Assembly: GCA_022559845.1 (NCBI GenBank)
Contig: CM040117.1
Location: forward strand, 146,634,732 to 146,698,731
Direction: 5' to 3'
DNA length: 64,000 nt
Source: Amorphophallus konjac
Taxonomy: Eukaryota; Streptophyta; Magnoliopsida; Alismatales; Araceae
Part shown: positions 21,951 through 32,850 of the stretch, piece after piece
How positions within the stretch are numbered: position 1 is the first letter of the stretch
Layout of the letters: every line of letters begins with the position of its first letter
Notes under the pieces: generated by a model
Seen by the model: the letters and a program-made list of their open reading frames with translations, nothing else
Database searches by the model: none
What the model was told of the DNA's origin: nothing
Program-made: the position numbers and the translations under genes

Positions 21951-24900
21951 TGTAATGCCCTGGATCCTTGGTAGATCTTTGCTGTATCCTTTGCAGGTCT
22001 TGTGGGATCTTTGTTGGATCTTTTAGATCTGTTTTGGATTGGTTTCGTTGAGTTTCGGTTCACTTTTGTGGCTTCCGAGTTGAGTTTGACGAGCCGTGTA
22101 GATTTTTCTCACGTACTAGTTACAGAACCCTACGGTGAGTTTGTTTGTCAATTCTCGAACTCGTGGATGCGGCAGCGACGATGTACTCTTCGAGCCAGTC
22201 GTTTCAACTATTTTTACGTATTTTTCTGAATTTGTGCATTTTCGGCGCATTTTCGAAATTTTTGGAAATTGGGAAATTTTCCTAATTTCTTTTTTTTATT
22301 CCTTTTTTTCTCTCTCTCTCCTCACTCTCGCGATCTCACTCTCTCTCTCCCGTTCTCTCTCGTTCTCTCCCCCTTCCGGCTCCGACTGTAGACGGAGGCG
22401 CTCGTGGGTGAGGTGGCGACGATGTGGAGCTGTCGAGGTGCGCGATGGGGCGAGGATCAGATCGATTCTGGCGCGATCCCGATCGGTGGATTCAAAGCCG
22501 GTGAAATCGGTTCGCGAGTGGATTTCAGCGTGGTTTAGTCCCTTCGGGGCACATTTTCTTCGGTGGAGGTAGGGTGACTGATCCTTACTTCGTCCTCTTC
22601 ATTTTCCCTGCCATTGCACGGCGTTCGGCAAGGAAACGGTCGAGTTTGGGCTTGTTTTGCCTAAACCGTGATTTTCGTGGTTTTTAGGGTCGACCGGTAA
22701 ACGGTGACCATTTGTGGCGTAGTTAGTTTCTAACTGACCGCTGGGATGTTAGGATCCCATCCACGTTGATTTCGTGTGATTTGGTGTTCATTCGAGGCCG
22801 GTAGAAGCCCGGGAACCTCGGTGACCCACTTAGGGTCGATTTGTCTAAATCGCCCGGATCTTACGTTTTTGAGCTTGCATGTGGGGTTTGGAGTCCACTG
22901 ATGTTGTTATTTGTCTTTTAGGTATGTTTCCCCTCCGTTTCGGCGTGAATGGGGCGTGGAACGGGCCGGTTTGGCCGTTCCTCTGTTTTCCCGCCGTATG
23001 GGAAGTAGCGGTCGTTCCAGTGGGCGTTACTTGCTTCTGACGGTCCTACGACAGACCGTTACTTTGTTTGGCATTTTTGAGCTTTCTGGCTTTTGGGTGA
23101 GTGACGGCCCTAGGGTGGCGCGTTGCTTCCTTGTAACGCGCCTAGGCTAGCGCGTTACTTCGTCTTCGTCATTTTGTTTTGGGGTTGAGTCGGTTGATCT
23201 AACGCGTTTGACCCAGCGTGTTAGATGAACGTGATGCGCCTGGTCCTGGCCGTTACTTGCTGTTTGACCGACATTGACCATTAGAGGCGGTGCCTCTGAT
23301 GATGGTGCCCCTATCAGTTGTTTGAGTGTAACGCGCCTGCCCCCGGCCGTTACATTCTGTTTGGCCGAGCTTGGGTGGCTGTGCCCGTTGGATATAACGA
23401 ATATGCCCCCATGCGTCGTTGTGTTATAACGCGCCTGTCTCTGGCCGTCGTTTGTTGTTTTGTGCTGGCTTGAGGGTTGCTGGGCACGTTTATAGTAACG
23501 TGCCTTCCCCTGTGCGTCGTTTGGCTCTTACGCGTCTCCCTTGCCGTGTTATTTGTTTGTAACGCACCTGGCGTTGCGCGTTACTTCGCTTTGGTTGTGG
23601 GTGGCCGTGCACGTTGTGAATAACGCGCCTACTCCCATGCATCGTCTGGATGTAACGCGCTTAGTCTAGTGCATTACTTGGCTCGTGCGTGTTTTGAGTC
23701 TTAGAGTTGGTTAGGGTGGTGTGAGCGACGGCCTGTCGTCCGACCGTCGTTTGGTGAGTAACGGCCCTGGTCTAGACCGTCACATGCTAGTAGCGGTCTA
23801 GGGGTGGCGCGTTACATGCCTTGTGCTCCGTTTTCTGTGATTTCGGTTTTAGCTTGTCTTGGCTTGTCCTAGTGGTTTGCCCGTTATCCCGTGGATGTTT
23901 CTTGACGTCCTATGAGGGCTAAGACTACGTTGTAAGGTGGCCAGGAGTCTTCTTACTTGCGGTAGGATTGTCTATCCTACTTTTTGCTTGTGCGTTGCTG
24001 GGTTCAGGTCAACCCGATGTGACCCAGTGGTTGACGTGTGACCTTGTGTGTGTGTGTCTCGGTGGTTGTGTCCGGCTCGAGACACTGCTTCTGGATGCCC
24101 TGAGGTGTTGTTCTACCTCGGTTTGCATGTCCAGACGTGTCTGAGGGTTCTTGGTGTTTCCCTCAGGTCTCTATGTGTTGTTTTTTTTGCGGAGTGTCGT
24201 TTTCTTGTGTGGCTTAGGATTAGACCGATTGGCGGCTTGTTCCGCGGTTCATGACGATCTTACCTTTGAGTCATTCGACTCGTGATCGCTACGTTGTAGG
24301 TCTAGTTGCCTGGTCCTGAGTCGGTTGGCGGTTGTTTAGCTGCCATGGTGCTTTGTGGTGCACGAGACGGGTCTTTCTTGACTGTCTGTGCTTTAGCACC
24401 TGTGTTTCGGAGTCTGTGCCTTGTGAGCCTCCACTAGTTGTAGCCCTAGGCTTTTGCCGACCCACAGGGAGTGGTGGAGGGATTTTCCTGTTGTGTTTGG
24501 TACGTACGGTTCTTAAGCTAGTTCCGTAGGCCCCGGCCAGCAGTAGCATCCTATCGAGGGGAATACTAGCTAGAGGCCTGGCCTAGGTAGTGGTCAGTGT
24601 GCGCACACGTGGTCAGGGACTGGGGACTTGCGCCGACGGGCGTGGCCCTGACTAGTCACTCACAATTGGTGCTGCAGTCCTGTGCTGTGATACCATGTTT
24701 CCTTGGAACTGTGGTTCCTCGGACCTGGTTCTTGGTGTGTCTTGTTCTTGAATGGACATGACACTTGTGGCGCAGTGTAAGTCGTCAGTGGACGCTTCTG
24801 GCTGTCCTTCTGGGAGGAGGGTGCTCCTGTCACTCGGTGTTGTGACTCTCGCGTTTTCTTGTGCGCTGTGACCTTTGCGAGTTGCCCTCTCGTGGCCGTA

Positions 24901-25743
24901 CTCGAGGTCAGTGTTCTGTAGTTGGCATGACATTCTCGTCATGCGTGGGGCTGCGTGCATGACGTTTCCTGTCGTGTTTTGTCTATGTTTTCGGCGTCGG
25001 CGTCTACCTTCGCCTTTGTTTTGGCTGACGGATTGGGTTACCCTACTGTGTGAGTTTGGGGTCGACCGTCTGTTGCCGTTTGGAGTAGCTTAGGGTGCCG
25101 AGTTCTCCTCGGTGGCCGTGTTCCGTGTTTTACGGCCTTGCTCTTCTTTGTTGTTGAGCTCCCCTCTCCTGCATGTTTCCTACTCCTGCTGTACCTGTTC
25201 TGTTTACAGCTGTGTAGTGTAGCTTTTTCCTGCTTTGCTGCACCTGCCGTTTTTATTGTTGCTTCCGTTGCTTTGTGCGTTTTCCAGTGGGGATCTACGT
25301 GACCCCTACTGAGTTTCTGTTGAGACTCACCCCTACTTTTCCGGTGGGTTTCACCATCTTCCTCTGCTGTCCTTGGTGGAGCGCGTTCGCTGTAGCTGCC
25401 AGCTGTACCTGCGTCGGGCTTCCCCCGACTTCTGTGTACGTTTCTTTTCTATCGGACTGTACTGTGATAGACTTGTTGTATTTCCTTTGGGCTGGACTCT
25501 GGTGTATAATTGTAAATTTGAATGTTTAATGAAAAAATAATTTTATTTCGGCTACTTTAGCAACCCAATCTATTGAAATTTAATTGCTTACTGCTATATC
25601 TGCTGGCTTCAATGTATTCCACACACTCCTTTTTCCCTTCGGCGCTTTCCCGCGCTTGGGAGGCCTCGCGGGTCCCATGTGGTATCACGTGTATTCGGTA
25701 TTTATACCGGGTGCACCGGGTATCTGGAATCCGGGTCGCTACA
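21951..25743 (+). repeat. E3 5' LTR
   Basis: 3793 bp, TG...CA termini. Contains a CT-rich stretch (22300-22375) and a dense palindromic-module array (23004-23815). No clear TATA box was recognised. The ORFs here (for example 22135-22572) are low-complexity or have no known domain. Confidence 0.88.
23004..23815. repeat. Array of about 17 palindromic modules in E3 5' LTR
   Basis: Modules of about 24-27 bp with arms GTAACGCGCC or GACGGTC on the left and GGCGCGTTAC or GACCGTTAC on the right, with centres that vary from copy to copy, spaced about 40-60 bp. Half sites of the two types mix freely, for example GTAACGCGCC-N5-GGCCGTTAC. Confidence 0.88.
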
Positions 25744-25745
25744 GG

Positions 25746-25757
25746 TGGTATCAGAGC
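25746..25757 (+). other. Primer binding site of E3
   Basis: TGGTATCAGAGC (initiator Met tRNA) three bases after the LTR terminal ACA. Confidence 0.88.
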
Positions 25758-27649
25758 AGTGTTCTGAGATGTTCGGAGTTTCTTTTCTGAGCTATCAGAG
25801 TATTGTCGTGTGAAATACATGGAAATCCAGATATACAGTTACCAGAGTCCTTAAGGTCCAGTACAGTCTCTTGCTGGCGTAGGTGTTGCGATGGTTTATC
25901 GCGGTGCTTTTTGCGCGTGGTCTTGTACGTGCTTGGTTGGCACTGTGCGAGATAGTTTTTGCTCTCGTCTGGGTGTGACGAGGTGCTTTGTTCGATTTTG
26001 AAGTTGTCTTGATCATGTTGCACTTGGCAGTGTTTGTCGGTTGGCATGAACCTGCAGTGCCTTGTTCGAGCTATTTTCTGTGCTTTTGCTCAGGTGGCTT
26101 ATGACTTTCAGCGTTGGTGTGATGGCCATGCACATTCTTACATTGCTTTGGTTGTCCCAGCTTGAGTCTGTGTAGCTCATGATGCATCGTTGTTTCGGTT
26201 GTCTCGATTATCATGTTGCCTCGATTGAGAAGTTGCTCAAGCGAACCTAGGATTTTCCCTTCCTGGTGAGCTGTTGTTGTCGAGCTTGTTGCTTCTCGTT
26301 CTTCTTGGTGAAGCTTTTTCGATGTTAACCTTGGAATTGTTATCTTAGTGTTGCCTTTGTCATGCGTCTGCTTAAGTGTGGACAGCTTTGTTTTGAGCCT
26401 GATCTGCTCCTTGTTGTACGGTTGCTTGGCTTTGGACTCCGTAATGGTGTTAAGAGCTATCATGTACCGTATTTGTCGTGCCGTGTCCAACGGCTGATGT
26501 ATTGTGAAGGCTCATTTGTTGCTCCAGGACATGAAGGTAAACTGAGATTAGCTCTTTCCGCGTGCTTTGTGCTGAAGCTGGTGCTCTTCCTTTGTTGCAC
26601 TTAGGCTCCTTGTGATCGGTTGTTCGCGAGATCGGTGCTCGTGGCGTGTTAATTACGATCTTTGTTGATTGCGATGGCGTCTGGTATGTACTAAGGTTCG
26701 ATTACCGGTGCTGTTCTGTTGCCTGTGCGCATTGTTGAGGGTGCAGCGGAAGTGTGTGGGTTGGCTACCCACTCGTCGAGAGGTTCGTTCTTTCTCGATG
26801 TGACTTCGTCTTGGCTTCTCGTGCCTTGACTTTGTATGTTGCCATGCCATTGTTTGTGGTTTTCTGGTGTTGGCATTGGCATTTGCGAGTGTTGGGGAAT
26901 TTGTCGACATTCCTTGCTGATTGAGTACCCCCTGCTCTGTATTTCTTTCTTGGGTATTGTGCTCTCGAGGCGTGTTCGTAGTCCTTGAGATGCATTCCCC
27001 GAGAGTATTGTCGTTTCTCGTTGTTGTGGGTCTTCTCTTGGTGAGCAGTCTGATGCGTGACCTGTCTCTTGTGGTCGTGTGCTCAGCTGTTCCTGTGCCT
27101 TGATGTGACCCTACTTGCAGTTGTGTTCCTTGGTTCTATGTGTTGTGCAGAGCCGGAATCCTGTAGGTGTTGCCGTTGTGTTGTTTTTGTGAGCGCTGTT
27201 TCTTTATGATTTTGTGTCTCTGCCTTGGACCATGGTCTTGGCGTCCTGTGTGCCAGGTGTTCCCTGTTGCCTTTGGCACTGGAGTCGATGATGTTGCGAG
27301 TTGTTAGCTGTGAGGACTGTGCTTCCTGATGTAAGCTACCGCTTACCGTGCTATTGTCATGTTTCTCGGTGTTGGTTATTGGTTGTAATGGCAGTCGTGT
27401 CTCCTGTCCTGTGAGACGTAAGCGACGTTGCCCTTGCTTCGGAGGTGTCAGATGTGTTCACTTTGGTGCCATACTCGTGCTGTGGACTTGCTGTCTTGGA
27501 AGCTAGAGTGTGTACCTGTAATTGTTGTCTGACAGTGTTCCTCTGAGCTGTGTTTCTTGAGATTTATGTCGTTTATCGTGGTTGTATTGTTGGGTTGTTC
27601 TTCCCTGCTTCTCCTTTGTTAGTCCTTAATTTCGAGGGCGAAATTTCTT
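25758..27649 (+). other. E3 interior, no gene found
   Basis: About 1.9 kb of T/G-rich sequence. Short ORFs of 60-140 residues occur on both strands, but none shows gag, protease, RT, RNase H or integrase motifs. Confidence 0.75.
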
Positions 27650-27663
27650 AAAGGAGGGGAGGA
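27650..27663 (+). other. Polypurine tract of E3
   Basis: AAAGGAGGGGAGGA directly before the 3' LTR start TGTAATGCCC, the expected plus-strand primer. Confidence 0.88.
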
Positions 27664-30600
27664 TGTAATGCCCTCGATCCTTAGTAGATCTTTACTGGAT
27701 CATTTGCAGGTCTTGTGGGATCTTTGTTGGATCTTTCGGATCTATTTTGGATTGGTTTCGTTGAGTTTCGGTTCACTTTTGTGGCTTCCGAGTTGAGTTT
27801 GACGAGCCGTGTAGGTTTTTCTCACGTACTAGTTACGGAACCCTACGGTGAGTTTGTTTTTCAATTCTCGAACTCGTGGATGCTGCAGCGATGATGTACT
27901 CTTCGAGCCGGTCGTTTCGACTATTTTTGCGTATTTTTCTGAATTTGTGCATTTTTGGCGCATTTTTTGAATTTTTGGAAATTAGGAAAATTTTCTAATT
28001 TCTTTTCTTTTTATTCCTTTTTTTCCTCTCTCTCTCCTCACTCTCGCGATCTCACTCTCTCTCTCCCGTTCTCTCCCCCTTCCGGCTCCGGCTGCAGACG
28101 GAGGCGCTCGTGGGTGAGGTGGCGACGAGGTGGAGCTGTCGAGGTGCGCGATGGGGCGAGGATCAGATCGACTCTGGCGCGATCCCGATCGGTGGATTCA
28201 AAGCCGGTGAAATCGGCTCGCGAGTGGATTTCAGCGTGGTTTAGTCCCTTCGGGGCACAGTTTCTTCGGTGGAGGTAGGGTGACTGATACTTACTTCGTC
28301 CTCTTCGTTTTCCCTGCCATTGCACGACGTTCGGCAAGGAAACGGCCGAGTTTGGGCTTGTTTTGCCTAAACCGTGATTTTCGTGGTTTTTAGGGTCGAC
28401 TGGTAAACGGCGACCATTTGCGGCGTAGTTAGTTTCTAACTGACCGCTGGGATGTTAGGATCCCATCCACGTTGATTTCGTGTGATTTGGGGTTCATTCG
28501 AGGCCGATAGAAGCCCGGGAACCTCGGTGACCCACTTAGGGTCGATTTGTCTAAATCGCCCGGATCTTACGTTTTTGAGCTTGCATGTGGGGTTTGGAGT
28601 CCCCTGATGTTGTTATTTGTCGTTTAGGTGTGTTTCCCCTGCGTTTCGGCGTGAATGGGGCGTGGAATGGGCCGGTTTGGCCGTTCCTCTATTTTCCCGC
28701 CGTATGAGAAGTAGCGGTCGTTCCAGTGGGCGTTACTTGCTTCTGACGGTCCTACGACAGACCGTTACTTCGTTTGGCATTTTTGAGCTTTCTGGCTTTT
28801 GGGTGAGTGACGGCCCTAGGGTGGCGTGTCGCTTCCTTGTAACGCGCCTAGGCTAGCGCGTTACTTCGTCTTCGTCATTTTGTTTTGGGGTTGAGTCGAT
28901 TGATCTAACGCGCTTGACCCAGTGCGTTAGATGAATGTGACGCGCCTGGAACTGGCCGTTACTTGCTGTTTGACCGACATTGACCATTAGAGGCGGTGCC
29001 TCTGACGATGGTGCCCCTATCCGTTGTTTGAGTGTAACGCGCCTGCCCCCGGCCGTTACATTCTGTTTGGCCGAGCTTGGGTGGCTGTGCCCGTTGGATA
29101 TAACGGATATGCCCCCATGCGTCGTTGTGTTATAACGCGCCTGTCTCTGGCCGTCGTTTGTTGTTTTGTGCTGGCTTGAGGGTGGCTGGGCACGTTGATA
29201 GTAACGTGCCTTCCCCTGTACGTCGTTTGGCTCTTACGCGTCTCCCTTGCCGTGTTATTTGTTTGTAACGCACCTGGCGTTGCGCGTTACTTCGCTTTGG
29301 TTGTGGGTGGCCGTGCACGTTGTGAATAACGCGCCTGCTCCCATGCATCGTTTGGCTGTAACGCGCTTAGTCTAGTGCGTTACTTGGCTCGTGCGTGTTT
29401 TGAGTCTTAGAGTTGGTTAGGGTGGTGTGAGCGACGGCCTGTCGTCCGACCGTCGTTTGGTGAGTAACGGCCCTGGTCTAGACCGTCACATGCTATTAGC
29501 GGTCTAGGGGTGGCGCGTTACATGCCTTGTGCTCCGTTTTCCGTGATTTCGGTTTTAGCTTGTCTTGGCTTGTCCTAGTGGTTTGCCCGTTATCCCGTGG
29601 ATGTTTCTTGACATCCTATGAGGGCTAAGACTACGTTGTAAGGTGGCCAGGAGTCTTCTTACTTGCGGTAGGATTGTCTATCCTACTTTTTGCTTGTGCA
29701 TTGCTGGGTTCAGGTCAACCCAGTGTAACCTAGTGGTTGACGTGTGACCTTGTGTGTGTGTGTCTCGGTGGTTGTGTCCGGATCGAGACACTGCTTCTGG
29801 ATGCCCTGAGGTGTTGTTCTACCTTTGTTTGCGTGTCCATACGTGTCTGAGGGTTCTTGGTGTTTCCCTCAGGTCTCTGTGTGTTGTTTTTTTTGCGGAG
29901 TGTCATTTTCTTGTGTGGCTTAGGATTAGACCGATTGGCGGCTTATTCCGCTGTTCGTGACGATCTTGCCTTTGAGTCGTTCGACTCGAGATCGCTACGT
30001 TGTAGGTCTAGTTTCCTGGTCCTGAGTCGGTTGGCGGTTGTTTAGCTGCCATGGTGCTTTGTGGTTCATGAGATGGGTCTTTCTTGACTGTCTGTGCTTT
30101 AGCACCTGTGTTTCGGAGTCTGTGCCTTGTGAGCCTCCACTAGTTGTACCCCTAGGCTTTTGCCGACCCACCGGGAGTGGTGGAGGGGTTTTCCTGTTGC
30201 GTTTGGTACGTAAGGTTCTTAAGCTAGTTCCGTAGGCCCCGGCCAGTGGTAGCGTCCTACCGAGGGGAATACTAGCTAGAGGCCTGGCCTAGGTAGTGGT
30301 CAGTGTGTGCACACGTGGTTAGGGACTGGGGACTTGCACCGACGGGCGTGGCCCTGACTAGTCACTCGCAGTTGGTGCTGCAGTCCTGTGCTGTGGTACC
30401 ATGTTTCCTTGGAACTGTGGTTCCTCGGACCTGGTTCTTGGTGTGTCTTGTTCTTGAATGGACATGACACTTGTGGCGCAGTGTAAGTCGTCAGTGGACG
30501 CTTCTGGCTGTTCTTCTGGGAGGAGGGTGCTCCTGTCACTCGGTGCTGTGACTCTCGCGTTTTGTGCGTTGTGACCTTTGCGAGTTGCCCTCTCGAGGTC

Positions 30601-31434
30601 AGTGTTCTGTCGTTGGCATGACATTCTCATCATGTGTGGGGCTGCGTGCACGACGTTTCCTGTCATGTTTTGTCTGTGTTTTTGGCGTTGACGTCTGCCT
30701 TTGCCTTTGTTTTGGCTGATGGATTGGGTTACCCTACTGTGTGAGTTTGGGGTCGACCGTCTGTTGCCATTTGGAGTAGCTTAGGGTGCCGAGTTCTCCT
30801 TGGTGGCCGTGTTCCATGTTTTACGGCCTTGCTCTTCTTTGTTGTTGAGCTCCCATCTCTTGCCTGTTCCCTACTCCTGCTATACCTGTTCTGTTTACAG
30901 CTGTGTAGTGTAGCTATTTCCTGCTTTGCTGCACCTGCCGTTTTTATTGTTGCTTCCGTTGCTTTGTGCGTTTTCCAGTGGGGATCTGCGTGACCCCTAC
31001 TGAGTTTCTGTTGAGACTCACCCCTGCTTTTTAGGTGGGTTTCGCCGTCTGCCTCTGCTGCCCTTGGTGGAGCGCGTTCGCTGTAGCTGCCAGCTGTACC
31101 TGCGTCGGGCTTCCCCCGACTTCTGTGTACGTTTCTTTTCTGTCGGACTGTACTGTGATAGACTTGTTGTCTTTCCTTTGGGCTGGACTCTGGTGTATAA
31201 TTATAAATTTGAATGTTTAATGAAAAAGTAATTTTATTTCGGCTACTTTAGCAACCCAATCTATTGAAATTTAATTGCTTACTGCTATATCTGCTGGCTT
31301 CAATGTATTCCACACACTCCTTTTTCCCTTCGGCGCTTTCCCGCGCTTGGGAGGCCTCGCGGGTCCCATGTGGTATCACGTGTATTCGGTATTTATACCG
31401 GGTGCACCGGGTATCCGGAATCCGGGTCGCTACA
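27664..31434 (+). repeat. E3 3' LTR
   Basis: 3771 bp, colinear with the 5' LTR. It carries the same module array at 28710-29522. Confidence 0.88.
28710..29522. repeat. Palindromic-module array in E3 3' LTR
   Basis: The same ordered set as 23004-23815, with scattered base changes in arms and centres. Confidence 0.88.
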
Positions 31435-31625
31435 TCGGCCGCCAGGCAAGCGTTTTCATAAATGAAAGTAGTAAAAGAAAGGGGTACAGAAGGAGGGGAG
31501 AGGGAACGCCCGAAGAGGGGCAGGAGGCGAACAAGGCCAAAGGCCCAAGAAAGCAAAAAAAGGGCAAGGGAACCCATGCATAGGTAGAAACAAAAGCCCA
31601 AGAAACCACAGAAGAAACATAGCCC
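31435..31625. other. Downstream flank of the interrupted minus-strand ORF
   Basis: No gene seen. Read on the minus strand it is a T-rich 3' region ending in TTCATTTATGAAAA, which could be the tail of a non-LTR element; this is weak. Confidence 0.35.
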
Positions 31626-32850
31626 CTACAAATAGGAGTCTTCATCGAAGGCCCCTTCAGAGTCGGACGAGAACACGGAACGGACACCGCGCTGATGAGC
31701 CGGAGAGCTAGGCCAATCAAGTGGATCAGCCTCCGAACCGTCGGGATCGAGCACCTCCGTGTAGGAAGGGTCGACCGGCCGCGGGGGCGCCATCGAAGAA
31801 GACTGGATCCGAAGAGAGCGACGGGGAGGGAGAGCAGCGTCCTCAAACATGCACTGTCGATCACGCGAGGAGGAAGTGGAGTTGGAGCGTCGGAAAGAAC
31901 GCCGAGGAGATCCACCATCCATCCTTGAGGGCGGCCGAGAGCGGACCAAGCCAGAGGTGCCCACAAAAGCCGTATGAGCCGCCGTAAGGTCACGGAACCC
32001 CGAAGCAGGCTCAAGCCCGGGGACATGGAGAGCCTGGACGAGCTGAGGGAACTTGAGAGGCATGCCAAGATCCGAATGGGGCACAGCACCCACGGGATGT
32101 ACAGGGGAAGGAGGTGGCTCGGGGACAAAGAGCGGACCGGGCGGGGCCTGGTTGATCTTCTTCTTCAGAGCTTGGGCGAAGGAGAAGCAAGGGGCAGGCG
32201 TCGGAGAAGAGGAGGAAGCCAAGGACCCTTTAACGCCAGCCGCCTGGGAGGTGGGCTGCGCCCCTGGGGACCAAGCTACCACACCGGCATTAAGGCCATA
32301 AGGTGGCAAGGGAGGGCCGCCAAGGGGGTGAGCATTCGGCGCCGGGAGGCCGAGGACCAAGGGGGAGGACACTCGGGCAGCAGGAGGGACAGCCGCGGGT
32401 GCAACTACGCACGGAGAAGGGTCGCCCTTCCCAGACGGATGAACTACTGGGGGGGAGGGCGCGAAGCCCACTTCGTGAATAGACGGAGGGCCTTGACGAA
32501 CGTCAGCCAGAGGGAGGAGGCCAACAAGACGAGCATGTGCAGCAAGAAGGCGTGGGAACGGCTCGAAGCAAGGCACTGAGGTGGCTGAAGGAGCGATAGC
32601 AGTAGCAGTGGGCCCGAAGTCGACCAAGGCGGCTCCAGAGGAGAGAGCAGAGGGGCAGGCAACCACTCCGAAAGCTGGGGGAGGGCTGCTAGCCAGGGCG
32701 AAACCACCAGCGCCAGGAAGGGGCAACTGGTGGGGAACCGCCACCCTATCAGCTTTGTCCACGGGAGCACCACCAGGGAGGGCACGGGAAGAAGTGGCAG
32801 CCGGAAAAGAGACCGTCTCAGACGAAAACGCTCGAGGCTTGCCCTTCCCC
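31626..32850 (-). pseudogene. Ser/Pro/Ala-rich ORF interrupted by E2
   Basis: A minus-strand frame of about 408 codons runs from the E2 insertion point (32850) to TGA or TAG at 31626. It is low in complexity: Pro/Ala/Ser-rich at the start, a SFAQALKKKI segment mid-way, then Arg/Ser-rich and an acidic C-terminus (SDSEGAFDEDSYL). On the far side of E2 the same frame continues to an ATG at 40217-40219, only a few codons away, so E2 hit the very start of the frame. I do not recognise the family. A LINE ORF1-like protein is possible but unproven. The first 86 bp of the apparent ORF beyond 32850 belong to the E2 LTR. Confidence 0.5.
32846..32850. repeat. Target site duplication of E2 (left)
   Basis: TCCCC just before the LTR boundary TGATGTAAAA; matches 40204-40208. 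Confidence 0.88.

Larger units (their letters stand above)
21951..31434 (+). mobile_element. E3: LARD-like non-autonomous LTR retrotransposon
   Basis: Two LTRs of about 3.8 kb (21951-25743 and 27664-31434), each TGTAATGCCC...GGTCGCTACA, flank a 1.9 kb interior with an initiator-Met primer site and a purine tract but no credible coding region. Large LTRs with a gene-free interior fit a large retrotransposon derivative (LARD) that borrows enzymes. The LTRs look nearly identical by eye, with roughly one difference per 40-60 bases where compared, so the insertion is not ancient. The flanking five bases do not match (CCGAC left, TCGGC right), so no target duplication is confirmed. Confidence 0.87.

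Noticed and set aside
22135..22572. 145-residue ORF in the E3 LTR (repeated at 27955-28278)
   Set aside because: Ser/Leu/Arg-rich translation of a CT tract; length differs between the two LTRs and no motif is seen.
23004..23815. Palindromes as transcription terminators or bacterial-style operators
   Set aside because: The window is eukaryotic; modules lack a T run and lie in arrays, so such readings do not apply.
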